Shown piece by piece: positions 12,881 to 22,809 of a stretch of 64,000 nt of DNA. This stretch comes from Strigops habroptila (Eukaryota > Chordata > Aves > Psittaciformes > Psittacidae). The DNA is taken from NCBI RefSeq assembly GCF_004027225.2, contig NC_044278.2, positions 57,405,743 to 57,469,742 on the forward strand, read 5' to 3'. Numbering within the stretch: the stretch's first letter is position 1; the number at the start of each line of letters is the position of its first letter. Both the position numbers and the translations under genes were made by a program. The notes below the pieces were generated by a model, which worked only from the letters and a program-made list of their open reading frames with translations, searched no databases and was not told the DNA's origin.

Positions 12881-15190
12881 GCTTTAGGTAGTCCCAAAGT
12901 CAAGATGAGAAACCAGAGATACATGTCCTCTCTTCCCTGTTAGCCATTAGCATGGATTTTATATTCTGGAGACAGCACCAGCTGAGTGAAAGGTCATTTT
13001 TGCAAGCTGCCACTATTAAGCTCTCATGGATAGAGCTCATCTTTTTGGAGGTTAGGAGTGACTAATACCTCTGAAGTATGATCCCCACCCAAAGATAGAG
13101 AAGAAATTGGAAAATTTTAACTTCTAGGGGAAAAGCAAGAGAAACAAGACTTTTTATCTTCCTCTCCCCATCCTGGATTTCTTGCAAGTCTTACTTCCTG
13201 ATTTTGGTATGGTGGGAATCATCAAGAGAAGACTCTGCATTATCATGCTGATCTCCAAAAGAGACATGAAAAAAACATTTCAGGCTTTCATAACTTTACC
13301 AAAATTATTCTTCATGAAAATTCACTTTAGGAGTGAAATAAGGTATTTTTTTAATTGGTTTTACTCTGGTATGTCTACAGTTTTCTCTAACTGACATACG
13401 GTGAGTTCTCTCTTATATGTTAATGCTGGTTAAGGTTGTGCTGAGCAGTTGCTTTGCTTTCTGTGCCCCAAAGAAAGCTTTGTTGATCAAAGTCAGTCAT
13501 ACATGAGACTGTTTTCAAAAGCAAAAATAATTGCTGTATTCTGCAGATATGTGATTTGTATGATAGTAGCTGATAAGATTTAAAAACTCTAATCCAGAAG
13601 AGGTAAATAAATCATGGTGTGTATGTATAAATTCATATTTCTCGCTTATTTTCATAATATTTCTAATTATCTTGCTGGGTTTGTTTCCAAAAACAGCCAC
13701 TTTTCAGTAAAAGTATTTATTGTTGCACGTGGAGTTTATCCTTTGGCATATCAAACAGACCCATGGCATTTTTACCTGACCACCTAGTACTCTCCCCACT
13801 TTTCATTTTTTAGAAAATTATGGTTCTAATTAAGGGAGCCCAGTTTTCAACTACAAAAACAGGGAGGGGTAACAGCTCGCAGTGTGCTTTTAGTGACACC
13901 CCAAGGCAAAATGACAATACTGCAAGTTTCCAAGAGTCAAGTGCCAAAATGGAAACAAATGCTCCCACATCTTGTTTTTAGTAACATCAGAAGTCCCACA
14001 AGATGCTTTTCACTTCCTCTGACCAGTTACAGTGCCCAGGCTCACTTCTGCATTTTGCCAACTGCCTCAAAAGTTGATTTTCTGATATTTAGAACACTCA
14101 GCACATTTTTATGGACAAAGTTCACATGTTTTTTACCCTATGCTTTACAGAATAATTCGCCCCAGTGAAAAGTTATCACCAGTCTAATTTAGCAACAAAT
14201 TGTGCCCATTTCAAACTGCTTAAAATAACTCCCAACATTTTTTTTTTTTTTTTTTTTTTTTTTATGTGACAATACAATGTGCCAAGTGCTGGGGCACACA
14301 TCACATTGGGCTCCTTTTAGTCTTGTTTCTCCCACTGGTCACCACAGAACACATGTAGTGATGTTTTCCTACTTTTTGCTCACCCTACTACACCCACATT
14401 TCTTTTAAGAGTTTGGTAAGGAACTCTCCTGCTCTTAATCATCTAGTTCTTCAGTAGGAGACAATGCCAAGCTCACATCTTTAATCTCTAGGTCTTTCAC
14501 TCTTATCCATCTTCTATTCTCCTTTGCCCTTCAGGGAAGATAGCTGTTCTAGTATTGTTTCTTTGAGGATAAGGTAAAGGCAATTCAGGCCACATCATAA
14601 ACAGGTTTCTTTGTTGGTAAAGCAAATATATGAACACCAAATTACATAGCCAAAGCCAAACTGCTTCCTCAAGTCATTTCACTGTTTCATCTGAATAAGT
14701 ATATCAACTGGGCCTTTCTTCCTAAGCCACCTATTTCTAGAACTAGAAGGAATAATTACTTACCAGTTCAACAGGAATAGCCTACATGAATTCTTCTACC
14801 TTTTTCTCTAAAATTTCTTAATGTCCTGGGACTTCAATATAAAGGCAGAACAGAAGATAAAAGCATGCACTGTATCCTTTATGAATACACATACACCCAA
14901 CAAGATATACAGCACACACCTGCCCATATAGATACTACTATAGATAAAAACTTCAGCTACTAGCACCGAACAAGATCTGACAGCATAACCTTAAACATAG
15001 ACAATAGCTCTTGAAGAAGAGTTATAGCCATGGTCCAGTAAACTTGAAGAATGGCTTAAATTAATGCAAATCTGAAGACAATCTGTTGCATGTAATACAT
15101 CTTTATCTAGCATTGGATCACTTCCAGCTCGTTAATGAATTATGCTACCAACAAGTAGTTTCTGTATCTTCATGAATACCGCAGTTTCTA
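12881..15190. other. gene-free stretch upstream of the TSGA10 coding start
   Basis: AT-rich unique-looking sequence with only the poly(T) tract and small chance frames. If the 15.2 kb exon is real, this is TSGA10 intron. Confidence 0.5.
14238..14263. repeat. 26-base poly(T) tract
   Basis: Uninterrupted run of 26 T between island 12.2-12.65 kb and the 15.2 kb exon candidate. No retroposed body is recognisable beside it. Length is likely to vary between individuals. Confidence 0.9.
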
Positions 15191-15196
15191 CGTATT

Positions 15197-15361
15197 TCAC
15201 AAACCTTTGTGCATTTGTTTTAACTTGTTCAGTCTCCTTTTGAACTCATGACAGCTTCTAGCATCCAGAACATCTTGTGATGAGGAACTGCACGGCTGGG
15301 TCTTGCACGACGACTCATCTGATCTATTTGTTGTGCATCTGCCTCTTGCTGGCATGATCCG
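15197..15361 (-). CDS. possible alternative first coding exon of TSGA10 (uncertain)
   Basis: An ATG at 15361 opens a frame that begins MPARGRCTTNRSDE and ends in a basic, helix-like stretch EFKRRLNKLKQMHK, then meets a possible AAAG|GTTTGT donor at about 15202 just before the stop at 15197. It lies just inside the CpG island that also faces LIPT1, where mammalian TSGA10 starts head-to-head with LIPT1. The donor leaves phase 1. The weak candidate exon at 10454-10539 would accept that phase and hand over in phase 0 to the exon at 10030-10239. Alternatively it is a chance reading frame, or the start of an unrelated small gene such as the C2orf15 counterpart. No family match recognised. Confidence 0.3.
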   Translation of the reverse strand, partial: RIMPARGRCTTNRSDESSCKTQPCSSSSQDVLDARSCHEFKRRLNKLKQMHKGL

Positions 15362-15499
15362 ATACTTCGCAGTTACCGTGTTGGCAGAGGCAGCAAAGAT
15401 CAACACCTATTTTCTGTAATACCACTTTACCATTTTACAATCTCTTACCACAGGAGGTTCGGTTTGGGCTTTTTTTACCAGTCTGAAGAGCCTTAACTC

Positions 15500-16020
15500 G
15501 CTTGGCCGCACGCTGCACACCCGCTGACCATCCTCACTTCCCAACCTCCGCCAGCCGTACCACGTCCCGGCCGCGGTGCGAGAAGCACCGCCCGCTCGCC
15601 TCAGCCCCCTCCCGAGGAGCCAAAGCCCGCCGACACCCCTGCACCATCAGCGGGATGATGGACTTCCCTTCCCAGTTTCCCGCCGGGCGGCAGCAGCACC
15701 GCCCCCGGCACCTCTAACCTCGGGAACCGGAAGGGGCCGCCGGTGCGGACAGCTATAGCTGTTGTGAGTAGTGGCTCGCGGCCTGCGGGGTCGGCCGTGT
15801 AACGGAGCGGGGAGGAGGGCGGCGGGCCGGCGGTGCATCGGCTTGGTGCAGCCCCGCGGCGGGACGGGGCCTGCTGCCGCGCGGTGCGGGGTGGCCGCTG
15901 AGGGAACACCCGCGCCGAGAAGGAAATGGCGCCCGGGACGGGCTCGGTACCTCCGCGGGCCTTGCCTCGCCTCTCGGTCGGGTGCTGGCACCCGTGGTAC
16001 CGTGGCAGCAAGCCCTGCGT
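15500..16020. promoter_or_regulatory. CpG island, LIPT1 promoter, probably bidirectional
   Basis: About 500 bases of dense CpG directly upstream of LIPT1. A plausible untranslated first exon for LIPT1 ends at a GTGAGT donor at 15764 and would splice to the acceptor at 16221-16224. The opposite side faces the possible upstream TSGA10 exon. In mammals TSGA10 and LIPT1 are divergent neighbours, which fits a shared promoter. Exact start sites cannot be seen. Confidence 0.65.
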
Positions 16021-16319
16021 CCGGCTGGGTCCTCACTGGTACAAAGGCAGAGTGGAAGATGAAAGTTCGTGAACTTGGTGCACCAGTTTTGTTTCGGTTT
16101 TTCTTTAAACATAACAAAACTGGACTGCTAAAATTAAGTTTAGCAAAATACACAAAGTAAAATTGTATTAGTTAGTGAGGGGGAGATACACAGCTTAATT
16201 CCATTTTTCCCTTTGGTCTTTTAGGCATTAAGGGCAGTGAGAGAAGCTACTGACAGCCCCAGTTTTTAAGATAAGGACGTCAGGTTTTGAACCGCATCAG
16301 TAGGTTCAGGAGGAGAATC

Positions 16320-16384
16320 ATGCCTTGTAACTCGAATCACTTCAGGAGCGTTGCTGCTTTGGGAAGAGCATGACTGCATCGTGA
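16320..16384 (+). promoter_or_regulatory. two overlapping upstream ORFs in the LIPT1 leader
   Basis: ATG at 16320 opens an 18-codon frame (including the stop) ending at 16373. A second ATG at 16370 gives a 5-codon frame (including the stop) ending at 16384. Both end before the LIPT1 ATG at 16492 and lie inside the coding exon's 5' leader, so they may lower or tune translation. Confidence 0.5.
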
Positions 16385-16491
16385 CTGCCACTAAGCGTTT
16401 CGTTTCTGTCACTGCAACAGGTTGTGCACTTGCCACGTTCAGCGTTACCAGATTGAGCATTGCTTCCATCTATTGTCCAGTTATTAAAAAC

Positions 16492-17613
16492 ATGGTGCTC
16501 CAGTCATCATTAAAGAACTGCTTTCAGCTGTCCTGCATCCTCCAGGTTCCAAAAGCTGGCTTCAGAAGCACGGCAAGTGGAGGCCTCATTATCCAGTCTA
16601 CTTCTAATGATGTTTACCAGAACCTAGCTGTGGAAGACTGGATCCATGACCACATGAATTTAGAGAAGCGACAGGTCCTTTTCCTTTGGAGAAATTCCCC
16701 TGCTGTGGTAATAGGGAGACATCAGAATCCCTGGCAGGAATGCAACCTCAGGCTGTTGAGGCAAAAAAATATAAAACTAGCCAGGAGAAGAAGTGGAGGA
16801 GGGACAGTTTACCATGACTTAGGCAATATCAACTTGACTTTTTTTACAACCAGAAAAAAACATGAACGAATGGAAAACCTGAAACTAGTTGTGAAGGCTC
16901 TGAAAGCCTTGCGCCCACAGCTAGATGTACATGTCACTGACAGATACGATATCTTGCTAGATAGGCAATACAAAATCTCAGGTACTGCTGCAAAACTGGG
17001 AAGGACAGCTGCTTATCACCACTGTACCTTACTCTGTAGCACAGATAAGTTTGTTTTATCTTCTGTGCTAAAAAGTCCTTATAAAGGGCTAAAAAGCAAT
17101 GCCACTCCTAGTGTGCCTGCCTCAGTGAAAAATCTCTTTGAAGAGGATCCTAGTTTAACTTGTGAGGTGCTCCTGGATGCCATTGCTGAAGAATATGCTA
17201 CGCAGCACCAAATCGATCATCATATCAACTTAATAAATCCAGCTGATGAGACTGTGCTTCCTGGAATTAATAATAAAGCTAAAGAACTACAAACCTGGGA
17301 ATGGGTGTATGGAAAGACACCGAAGTTCAATGTTAGCACTCATTTTAACATAGCCTATAAAGATTCTGTTCTTGATGTTAAAGTAGATATGGACGTAAAG
17401 CATGGAAGGATTGAAGTCTGTAACATTGATCTGCCACAGCAGTGGCTGCCACCAGCACTGTGCAGTGAGCTGGTGAAGAGCCTCACCGGCAATAAGTTTT
17501 GCCCAAATGAAACCACTGTGCTAGTGACAACATTACTAAGAACGTGTCCACAAGATGGTGACTTGCAGAGCAGATGGAATCTGCTCTGTGAGAATATGAA
17601 AATGTTAATGTGA
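16492..17613 (+). CDS. LIPT1: LIPT1, mitochondrial lipoyl amidotransferase
   Basis: Transfers lipoyl/octanoyl groups to the E2 subunits of mitochondrial 2-oxoacid dehydrogenases, from GCSH in animals. Single coding exon of 373 codons, the same length as the human protein as I recall it. LplA/BPL fold signatures are present: [20 protein letters not shown], the [11 protein letters not shown] loop (about residues 98-108), and the cofactor-binding lysine in KISGTAAK (residue 161). Further conserved stretches are [12 protein letters not shown] and [16 protein letters not shown] start at the ATG at 16492 ([12 protein letters not shown]), which aligns with the mammalian start. The frame stays open 47 codons upstream but has no ATG there. 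The exon opens after a TTTTAG acceptor at 16224. Two short upstream frames (16320-16373 and 16370-16384) precede the start. An ATTAAA lies at 17634-17639. Confidence 0.97.
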   Translation: MVLQSSLKNCFQLSCILQVPKAGFRSTASGGLIIQSTSNDVYQNLAVEDWIHDHMNLEKRQVLFLWRNSPAVVIGRHQNPWQECNLRLLRQKNIKLARRRSGGGTVYHDLGNINLTFFTTRKKHERMENLKLVVKALKALRPQLDVHVTDRYDILLDRQYKISGTAAKLGRTAAYHHCTLLCSTDKFVLSSVLKSPYKGLKSNATPSVPASVKNLFEEDPSLTCEVLLDAIAEEYATQHQIDHHINLINPADETVLPGINNKAKELQTWEWVYGKTPKFNVSTHFNIAYKDSVLDVKVDMDVKHGRIEVCNIDLPQQWLPPALCSELVKSLTGNKFCPNETTVLVTTLLRTCPQDGDLQSRWNLLCENMKMLM

Positions 17614-17633
17614 CTTGCACTTTGAAAATGCAA

Positions 17634-17639
17634 ATTAAA
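17634..17639 (+). terminator. candidate LIPT1 polyadenylation signal
   Basis: ATTAAA hexamer 21 bases after the LIPT1 stop codon. A T-rich stretch follows. Such a short 3' UTR is possible but further signals may be used. Confidence 0.4.
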
Positions 17640-17744
17640 CTGCTGCTGCTTTTTATTTATTGAAAACAAAATTAAAATGTTAATTTCTACAAGCTGAATT
17701 TTTCTCTTACTAGTCATTCAAACTGTTTAATTTTGTGCTTTTGC

Positions 17745-18550
17745 CTAGTATTACCTACTAGCAATTAGATTAGTGCAGGCAATTACTGCCTGCACTCAAG
17801 GTTCCCAAATTGTGGGATGTAAGCCACCGCAATAGGCTGTAGCCCATGTATTGCTCCATGCTGACAGACATCATCCCTGCTTGAATCAGGGAAAGCAGTG
17901 GAAGCATCCCAAACTGGCTCTGGAGCAAAGAAGGTACAAATGGCTGATGGAGATGGGATGGGGTAGATGGAAACCTCTGCGGTGCTGCTCAACTGGATCC
18001 CCCAGCCTGCATCCTGCTCCTTGTGGATAGTAGCCCAAAGGCCATGTCTCAGCCCCTGAGCTGTGTGTGAGAGAGACATCCCCCTGGTTTGTGGTTGAAA
18101 GTCCTTTCTTGCAGAGTGCTGGTGACCCTCTGCCTGGTAGTAAGCTAAGCTCGCTGCTGTGTATGGAATCAGTCCAGCAGTTCCACCCTGGATTAGGGCT
18201 TTGGTCCATGCGCATACAAGAGCAGAGGAAGGCTTAGGAAATTCAGCGTGGGGGTTTATGTGATGAGGGTAGGAGAGGCTAACTGGTGCAGAGGCCATAT
18301 GTGCATTCTTTTGTACCCACACTGCCTGGCACAAAGCTGGGAGTCACTGCTGCCATAGGTGCTGCTATCTGAGCTAAAAATGGGAATATTTCTACATTAG
18401 GAAGTACACATCTAGGAAAAACAAGTTCCTTTTGTTAACGCCTAGGAGAACATTAGCTAATGAAAGGCAATAGTGAACTGAAAATGACAGTTTTCACATT
18501 AAAATAATAGCTTAATATAAAGTAACATTATGAAAGAAAGGCTCAAGATG
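17745..18550. other. intergenic, unassigned
   Basis: Somewhat GC-richer than its surroundings. The minus strand holds a 183-codon frame (18334-17783) with no recognised domain and a low-complexity S/P/A/H composition. It lies just beyond the retroviral remnant and may be part of an old repeat. I do not call it a gene. Confidence 0.4.
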
Positions 18551-18557
18551 TATTTCT

Positions 18558-18735
18558 GTGTTGACGAATAAGCAGAATGCAACTCTGATCAGGTTAGAAC
18601 AAAAGCAGTTTATTGCTACAGCTGAAGGAGAGGACCCGACTCAGCAGTGACAGACACTGCTGATGTGAACTTTGCCCAAATAAGGCAGTCACAGAGTTTA
18701 CACACCTTTGTGTTACACAACTCTTTCTTCACCAA
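18558..18735 (-). mobile_element. old retroviral LTR remnant, copy B
   Basis: About 170 bases that are roughly three-quarters identical by eye to copy A at 19.42-19.58 kb. Read on the minus strand, the shared part contains an AATAAA signal as expected for the R region of an LTR. It would be the 3' LTR of a minus-strand endogenous retrovirus. Old and incomplete. Confidence 0.55.
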
Positions 18736-19392
18736 ACTGCCCTTAAATAGTAGTGAAATTTGCAGTGGGAGGTTCATAAAGCAAAAAAGCCATAAATTCA
18801 CCTGTTAAGGTGAGCACAGCAAGGTAGAGTCTATTCAGGGCACAATATACAGCATAACCCAATTAACATCAGCGTCTTTTCGCAGAAGGCTGACTTAAAA
18901 GGAAAGCATTGTATCCAGAAATGAGGGAGGGAGTTACAGAGAAAGGCTTGTTTACTGGATGATATATGAGTTGTCCTGAAATACCAACAGCATTTACTGC
19001 TTCTGAAGATAAGGGAACTGCAGGAAAATCAGAGGCACATTAAGCAGATTGAGAAATGCCAGTAACAATTGGGCAAGAAACAATCTTGCTGTTCTGGCCT
19101 AAAGAAAGTAAAGGAGCAGTAACGTTTACGTCCTTGGGGCTGTCCTAATCGCATTTCTGAGGCTGCGGCAAGAAGGAAAAGTTGGGTGGAAAGTTAAGGT
19201 GACAGAATCCTGCTGAACTTCAAAGACTTACAGTTAGGTCTGTAGGACATTCTGGCTTCCTTGTCTGTACAGAGAACCCTCGGCTGACACTGCAGTAGGA
19301 ATTTCAAAAGAACCCTTACCTTTCTGAGTGGTACCAAGGGGGTTTCAGCAGGGATCAGTCAGTGGTCCTCCCGGGGGAAGCAGGACATCTGA

Positions 19393-19410
19393 ATCCAAGT
19401 CACAGCACCA
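19393..19410 (-). mobile_element. primer-binding-site-like sequence of the retroviral remnant (tRNA-His type)
   Basis: On the minus strand, directly after the LTR end, 18 bases read TGGTGCTGTGACTTGGAT. From memory this differs at two positions from a site complementary to the 3' end of tRNA-His. It gives the orientation of the remnant and suggests a histidine-primed gammaretrovirus-like lineage. The internal part between here and copy B is under 1 kb and shows no coding remnant. Confidence 0.5.
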
Positions 19411-19415
19411 AATTC

Positions 19416-19585
19416 TGTCATGGAGTAACTGGAATGCAATTTTGATCGGGTCAAAAGAGCAGCAGTTTAGTGCCATAGGAGAGAACACAGAGCAGCAGAG
19501 GCGGATATGAACTCTGCCCAGGTGAAGCAGTTAAAGAGTTTATATACTTCCGAGTTATACAACTTCTTCTTCACCCAACTGCTGG
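19416..19585 (-). mobile_element. old retroviral LTR remnant, copy A (5' LTR)
   Basis: Partner of copy B. On the minus strand a TATA-like box sits near 19540 and the element ends in CA at 19416, five bases from a primer-binding-like site. The two copies diverge beyond about 19585, so the U3 limit is not visible. The divergence between copies suggests an insertion many tens of millions of years old. Confidence 0.55.
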
Positions 19586-20480
19586 ATAAGCAGGATAACA
19601 GCAGTGACTGCAATTCTTCAAATAAGGAGGCTCTAGGCAGATTAGGAAGCCCTAGGCAGTATATCCTTTTATGAATACTTCCCTCCTTTGTTAAATAAAT
19701 GGTGCTGACCAGATGAGACTGCTAGCTGCAAATATTTCTTCACGAGTCAAATATTTCTTAACAAGTGAGGCCTGCAGAGGCCTCTGAGGTGTTACTTGCA
19801 GACTATCACCTTTAGAAGATGGCTGATTGACCAGCACTCGGTAGGAAGAAATTAATGTCAGAAGTGACTTACCTTTGGTTAAGGAGAGCAGCCACCCGGG
19901 CTGGATCCAGCTCTTGGCTAGGGCTGGCAGCCACACCGTATGACAGAACAATGCTCTGCTGACTCCAGCAGGGAAGGTGGTTTAAGCTCATCTGCACAGA
20001 TGGTGGCAGGAGGGACAGCCCTGACTGCACAATCCAGGTGATGACCTGATTACGTGAGTGGCAGCACAGAACATGGCCTGGAGAGTCAGTAAAATTATTG
20101 AGAAACTGTACTATTAGATTTCCCACATAATTTGGTTTTTTCTCCACTCATTGATGCCAATTCCTCCTCATACATGGTATTCCTACTGACAGTGAAAGGA
20201 ACTATTCAGTGACAAAGGGCTTATAGGTAAAAATTGCAGTGCAGCACCAACTGGTATATCACTGAAGGCTTACTTTATGTATGGATATTGCGTATCCGTG
20301 GGATCTGCAAGGAAATCTGTAGTCTTAGCTAGTGGATTACAGTCTGATTAGAAAAAGGAAAAAGTTCTAGCAATGAAAAAGCAAGAGAGGGAAGAAAATG
20401 CTTGCCTCTTGTGGTATTTGTAGAGGACCACATCACAGAGGATTCCTACTACAACAGAGACACATATTGTATTACAAGAT

Positions 20481-20915
20481 TACAGAATCATAGAATCACA
20501 GAATAGTTTGGGTTGGAAGGAACCCTAAAACCCATCTAGTTCTAATGCCCTTGCCATAGACAGGGACACCTTCCACTATACCATGTTGCCCCAAGCCCCG
20601 TCCAACCTGGCCTTGAACACTGTCAGGGATGGGGCAGCCACAGCTTCTCTGGGCATCCTGTGCCAGTGTCACACCACCCTCACAGTGAAGAACGTCTTCC
20701 TTATATCTGACCTAAATCTCCCCTCTTTCAGTTTACAGCCATTCCCCCTTGCCCTGTCACTATATGCTATTGTAAAAACTCCCTCTCCAGCTTTCTTGTC
20801 AGCCCCCTTTAGGCACTGGAAGCTGCTTTAAGGTCCTGCCAGAGCCTTCTCTTTTCCAGGCTGAACAAGCCCAACTCCCTCAGCCTGTCTTCACAGAAGA
20901 GGTGTTCCAGTGCAG
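20481..20915 (-). mobile_element. CR1 LINE, 5'-truncated
   Basis: Minus-strand CR1 3' portion of about 430 bases, starting with tandem AGAATCATAGAATCACAGA tail repeats and continuing into the last part of the body. The plus-strand frame inside it is antisense. Confidence 0.92.
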
Positions 20916-22800
20916 ATGCAGGAAGTATAAATATTTTAGTTTATTTCCAAATAAGTACTAAAATTTAAAGTTGATCTACAATACTTAAGGTAGCTTTTTA
21001 TTTTGCCCCTGTATGTTTGAAATTGCTGGGCTAAGTTAAAAGATACAAAGCTTCACATTTGGGATGCTTAGTGTATTCACAGCAAACATTCTCCTAAACG
21101 TGGCTGATCTTTAAGGCATTACCCACCTTCCTTGAATTACCTATGTAATTATGTATATATAAATAAATAGTACAGAGAAGAATTCAAACAGATGACTGTA
21201 ACTACAAATAGTAAAAAATAACCTTTATTCCCATTAAAAATAGGCATATATTATACACAACTGAATAAAATTGACAACAGTGACTAGAAACCTAGTACCA
21301 CAGCAGCAAGCCAGGGAGTTCCTATGGAATGTTTGAGGGGTAGACTGGTAGCGTACAGCTTCTGTGGCATGTATGTTACTCTTTTTTTTATGTTACTCTG
21401 AAAAGCAGCAACATTATCATGCAAAAGGATAAGACAGACCACTGCCAAATTGTGATCCACAGAACAAGGCAAAGACCAGCGCTGATTCTTCTTGATAGGT
21501 GTGGAATAGATTTGTTATGTTACAAGCAAGAGTAAAAGAATAGCAGCTTTAGATGACTGGAGGTGAAAGAAGAATAAAGTAAATTTAAAAAATAAAAAGA
21601 TAACGGAATACACCGGCTATTAGGAAAAATAAACAGAGGAGAGAGAAGTTCTAGCAATGAACATGCTACTAGAATATAGAGGCATACTGTATTACAAGAT
21701 GCAGAAAGTGTAAGGCACCTGTCGGTCCTGAAGCTGAAAGGTTTTGATGGGACCTGCACTGCCTGTTCTTCATGTCAGAATATATGTCTTTGCCAGATAC
21801 TTGCTGACAGTGATCAAGAACTCTAGTATAAGAAGAAAAAGCAGCAGCAGCTCAGGATACCTTCTGGCTTCCAAAGGATGAAAGAAATACAAGAAAAGAC
21901 TTTCATCTCTTTTTTTCCTATTGGCATAAACCTTAGAATCATTATTAGCAAGAAAGTTTCAGGGTATCCAACTTCTGGTAGAATTAAAAAAATCAATTAT
22001 TACTTTTTTAAAGGACTATCTTAGTCGCAGGGAAGTAGCTTACTGCAGCTGAGGCTGACATGACCAGCTGGAAGAACATTAAACTTGCAAGTCAGGGAAA
22101 AAGACTGGGAGAGGATCATACACCCTTTCAACACCTAGTGCAAAGGGTGGAATATGACCACGCATCACAGAATAAAAGAACACACAGGAGTGACAAGGAA
22201 AAGCTGTTTGCGTCTTTTCTAGCCCAGAATCATGCAGAAGCAAATAAGAAGGCCCTAAAATGTCCGTATACTGAATACTACAGTGTTTGTATGCAAGGAG
22301 CTTGGAAAATGGAATATTAGATTTGGGGTTGCTGATAAAGTCTCAAATCAGGTATTACAGGATTGACCAAAACACAGCAGAACAGTAGTCATGACTACAA
22401 TACAGAAATTAAAGGAAATAAATAAGGCTGCTTATAAAAGAGGACATGTGGCAGCCCAGCTTCAAATGTTTGTGAAGTGTTCAATTAAAGATATTAAAAC
22501 CAAAATTTGCTCGACAGTAAAGATGCTTTTGACATGCTCTATTGAGGGTCTGTTATAAAATCAAGATCAAATTTAGACATGGCTTATATTAATTAAGATT
22601 ACAGGAGAAGCACAGTGAAGGAATTGCACAGCTGTTTTCTCAGATTGAAAAATCTCAAATATTATTAAAACCTATACATCATAAAAGCTGTGCTGGAGTA
22701 AGTACTTAGAAGAGCTCCTTCTGAGGGTGGAGAGCTGGACTCAAGCAGCATCTTCCAATCTTACATTTTTATGTTTATAAAAACACTCATTAAAAGAAGT
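20916..22800. other. intergenic, downstream of MITD1
   Basis: AT-rich sequence between a CR1 copy and the MITD1 stop. An 86-codon plus frame at 22060-22320 has no recognised domain. The right-hand part probably includes the MITD1 3' UTR, but no clear minus-strand AATAAA was found close to the stop. Confidence 0.4.
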
Positions 22801-22809
22801 CATATCTGA

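Noticed and set aside
17783-18334. 183-codon minus-strand frame downstream of LIPT1
   Set aside because: No recognised domain, repeat-like composition and no splice or promoter context. Kept only as an unassigned stretch.
20583-20831. 82-codon plus-strand frame
   Set aside because: It is antisense within a CR1 3' portion; the same peptide pattern recurs in the antisense of the CR1 at 45.8-46.0 kb.
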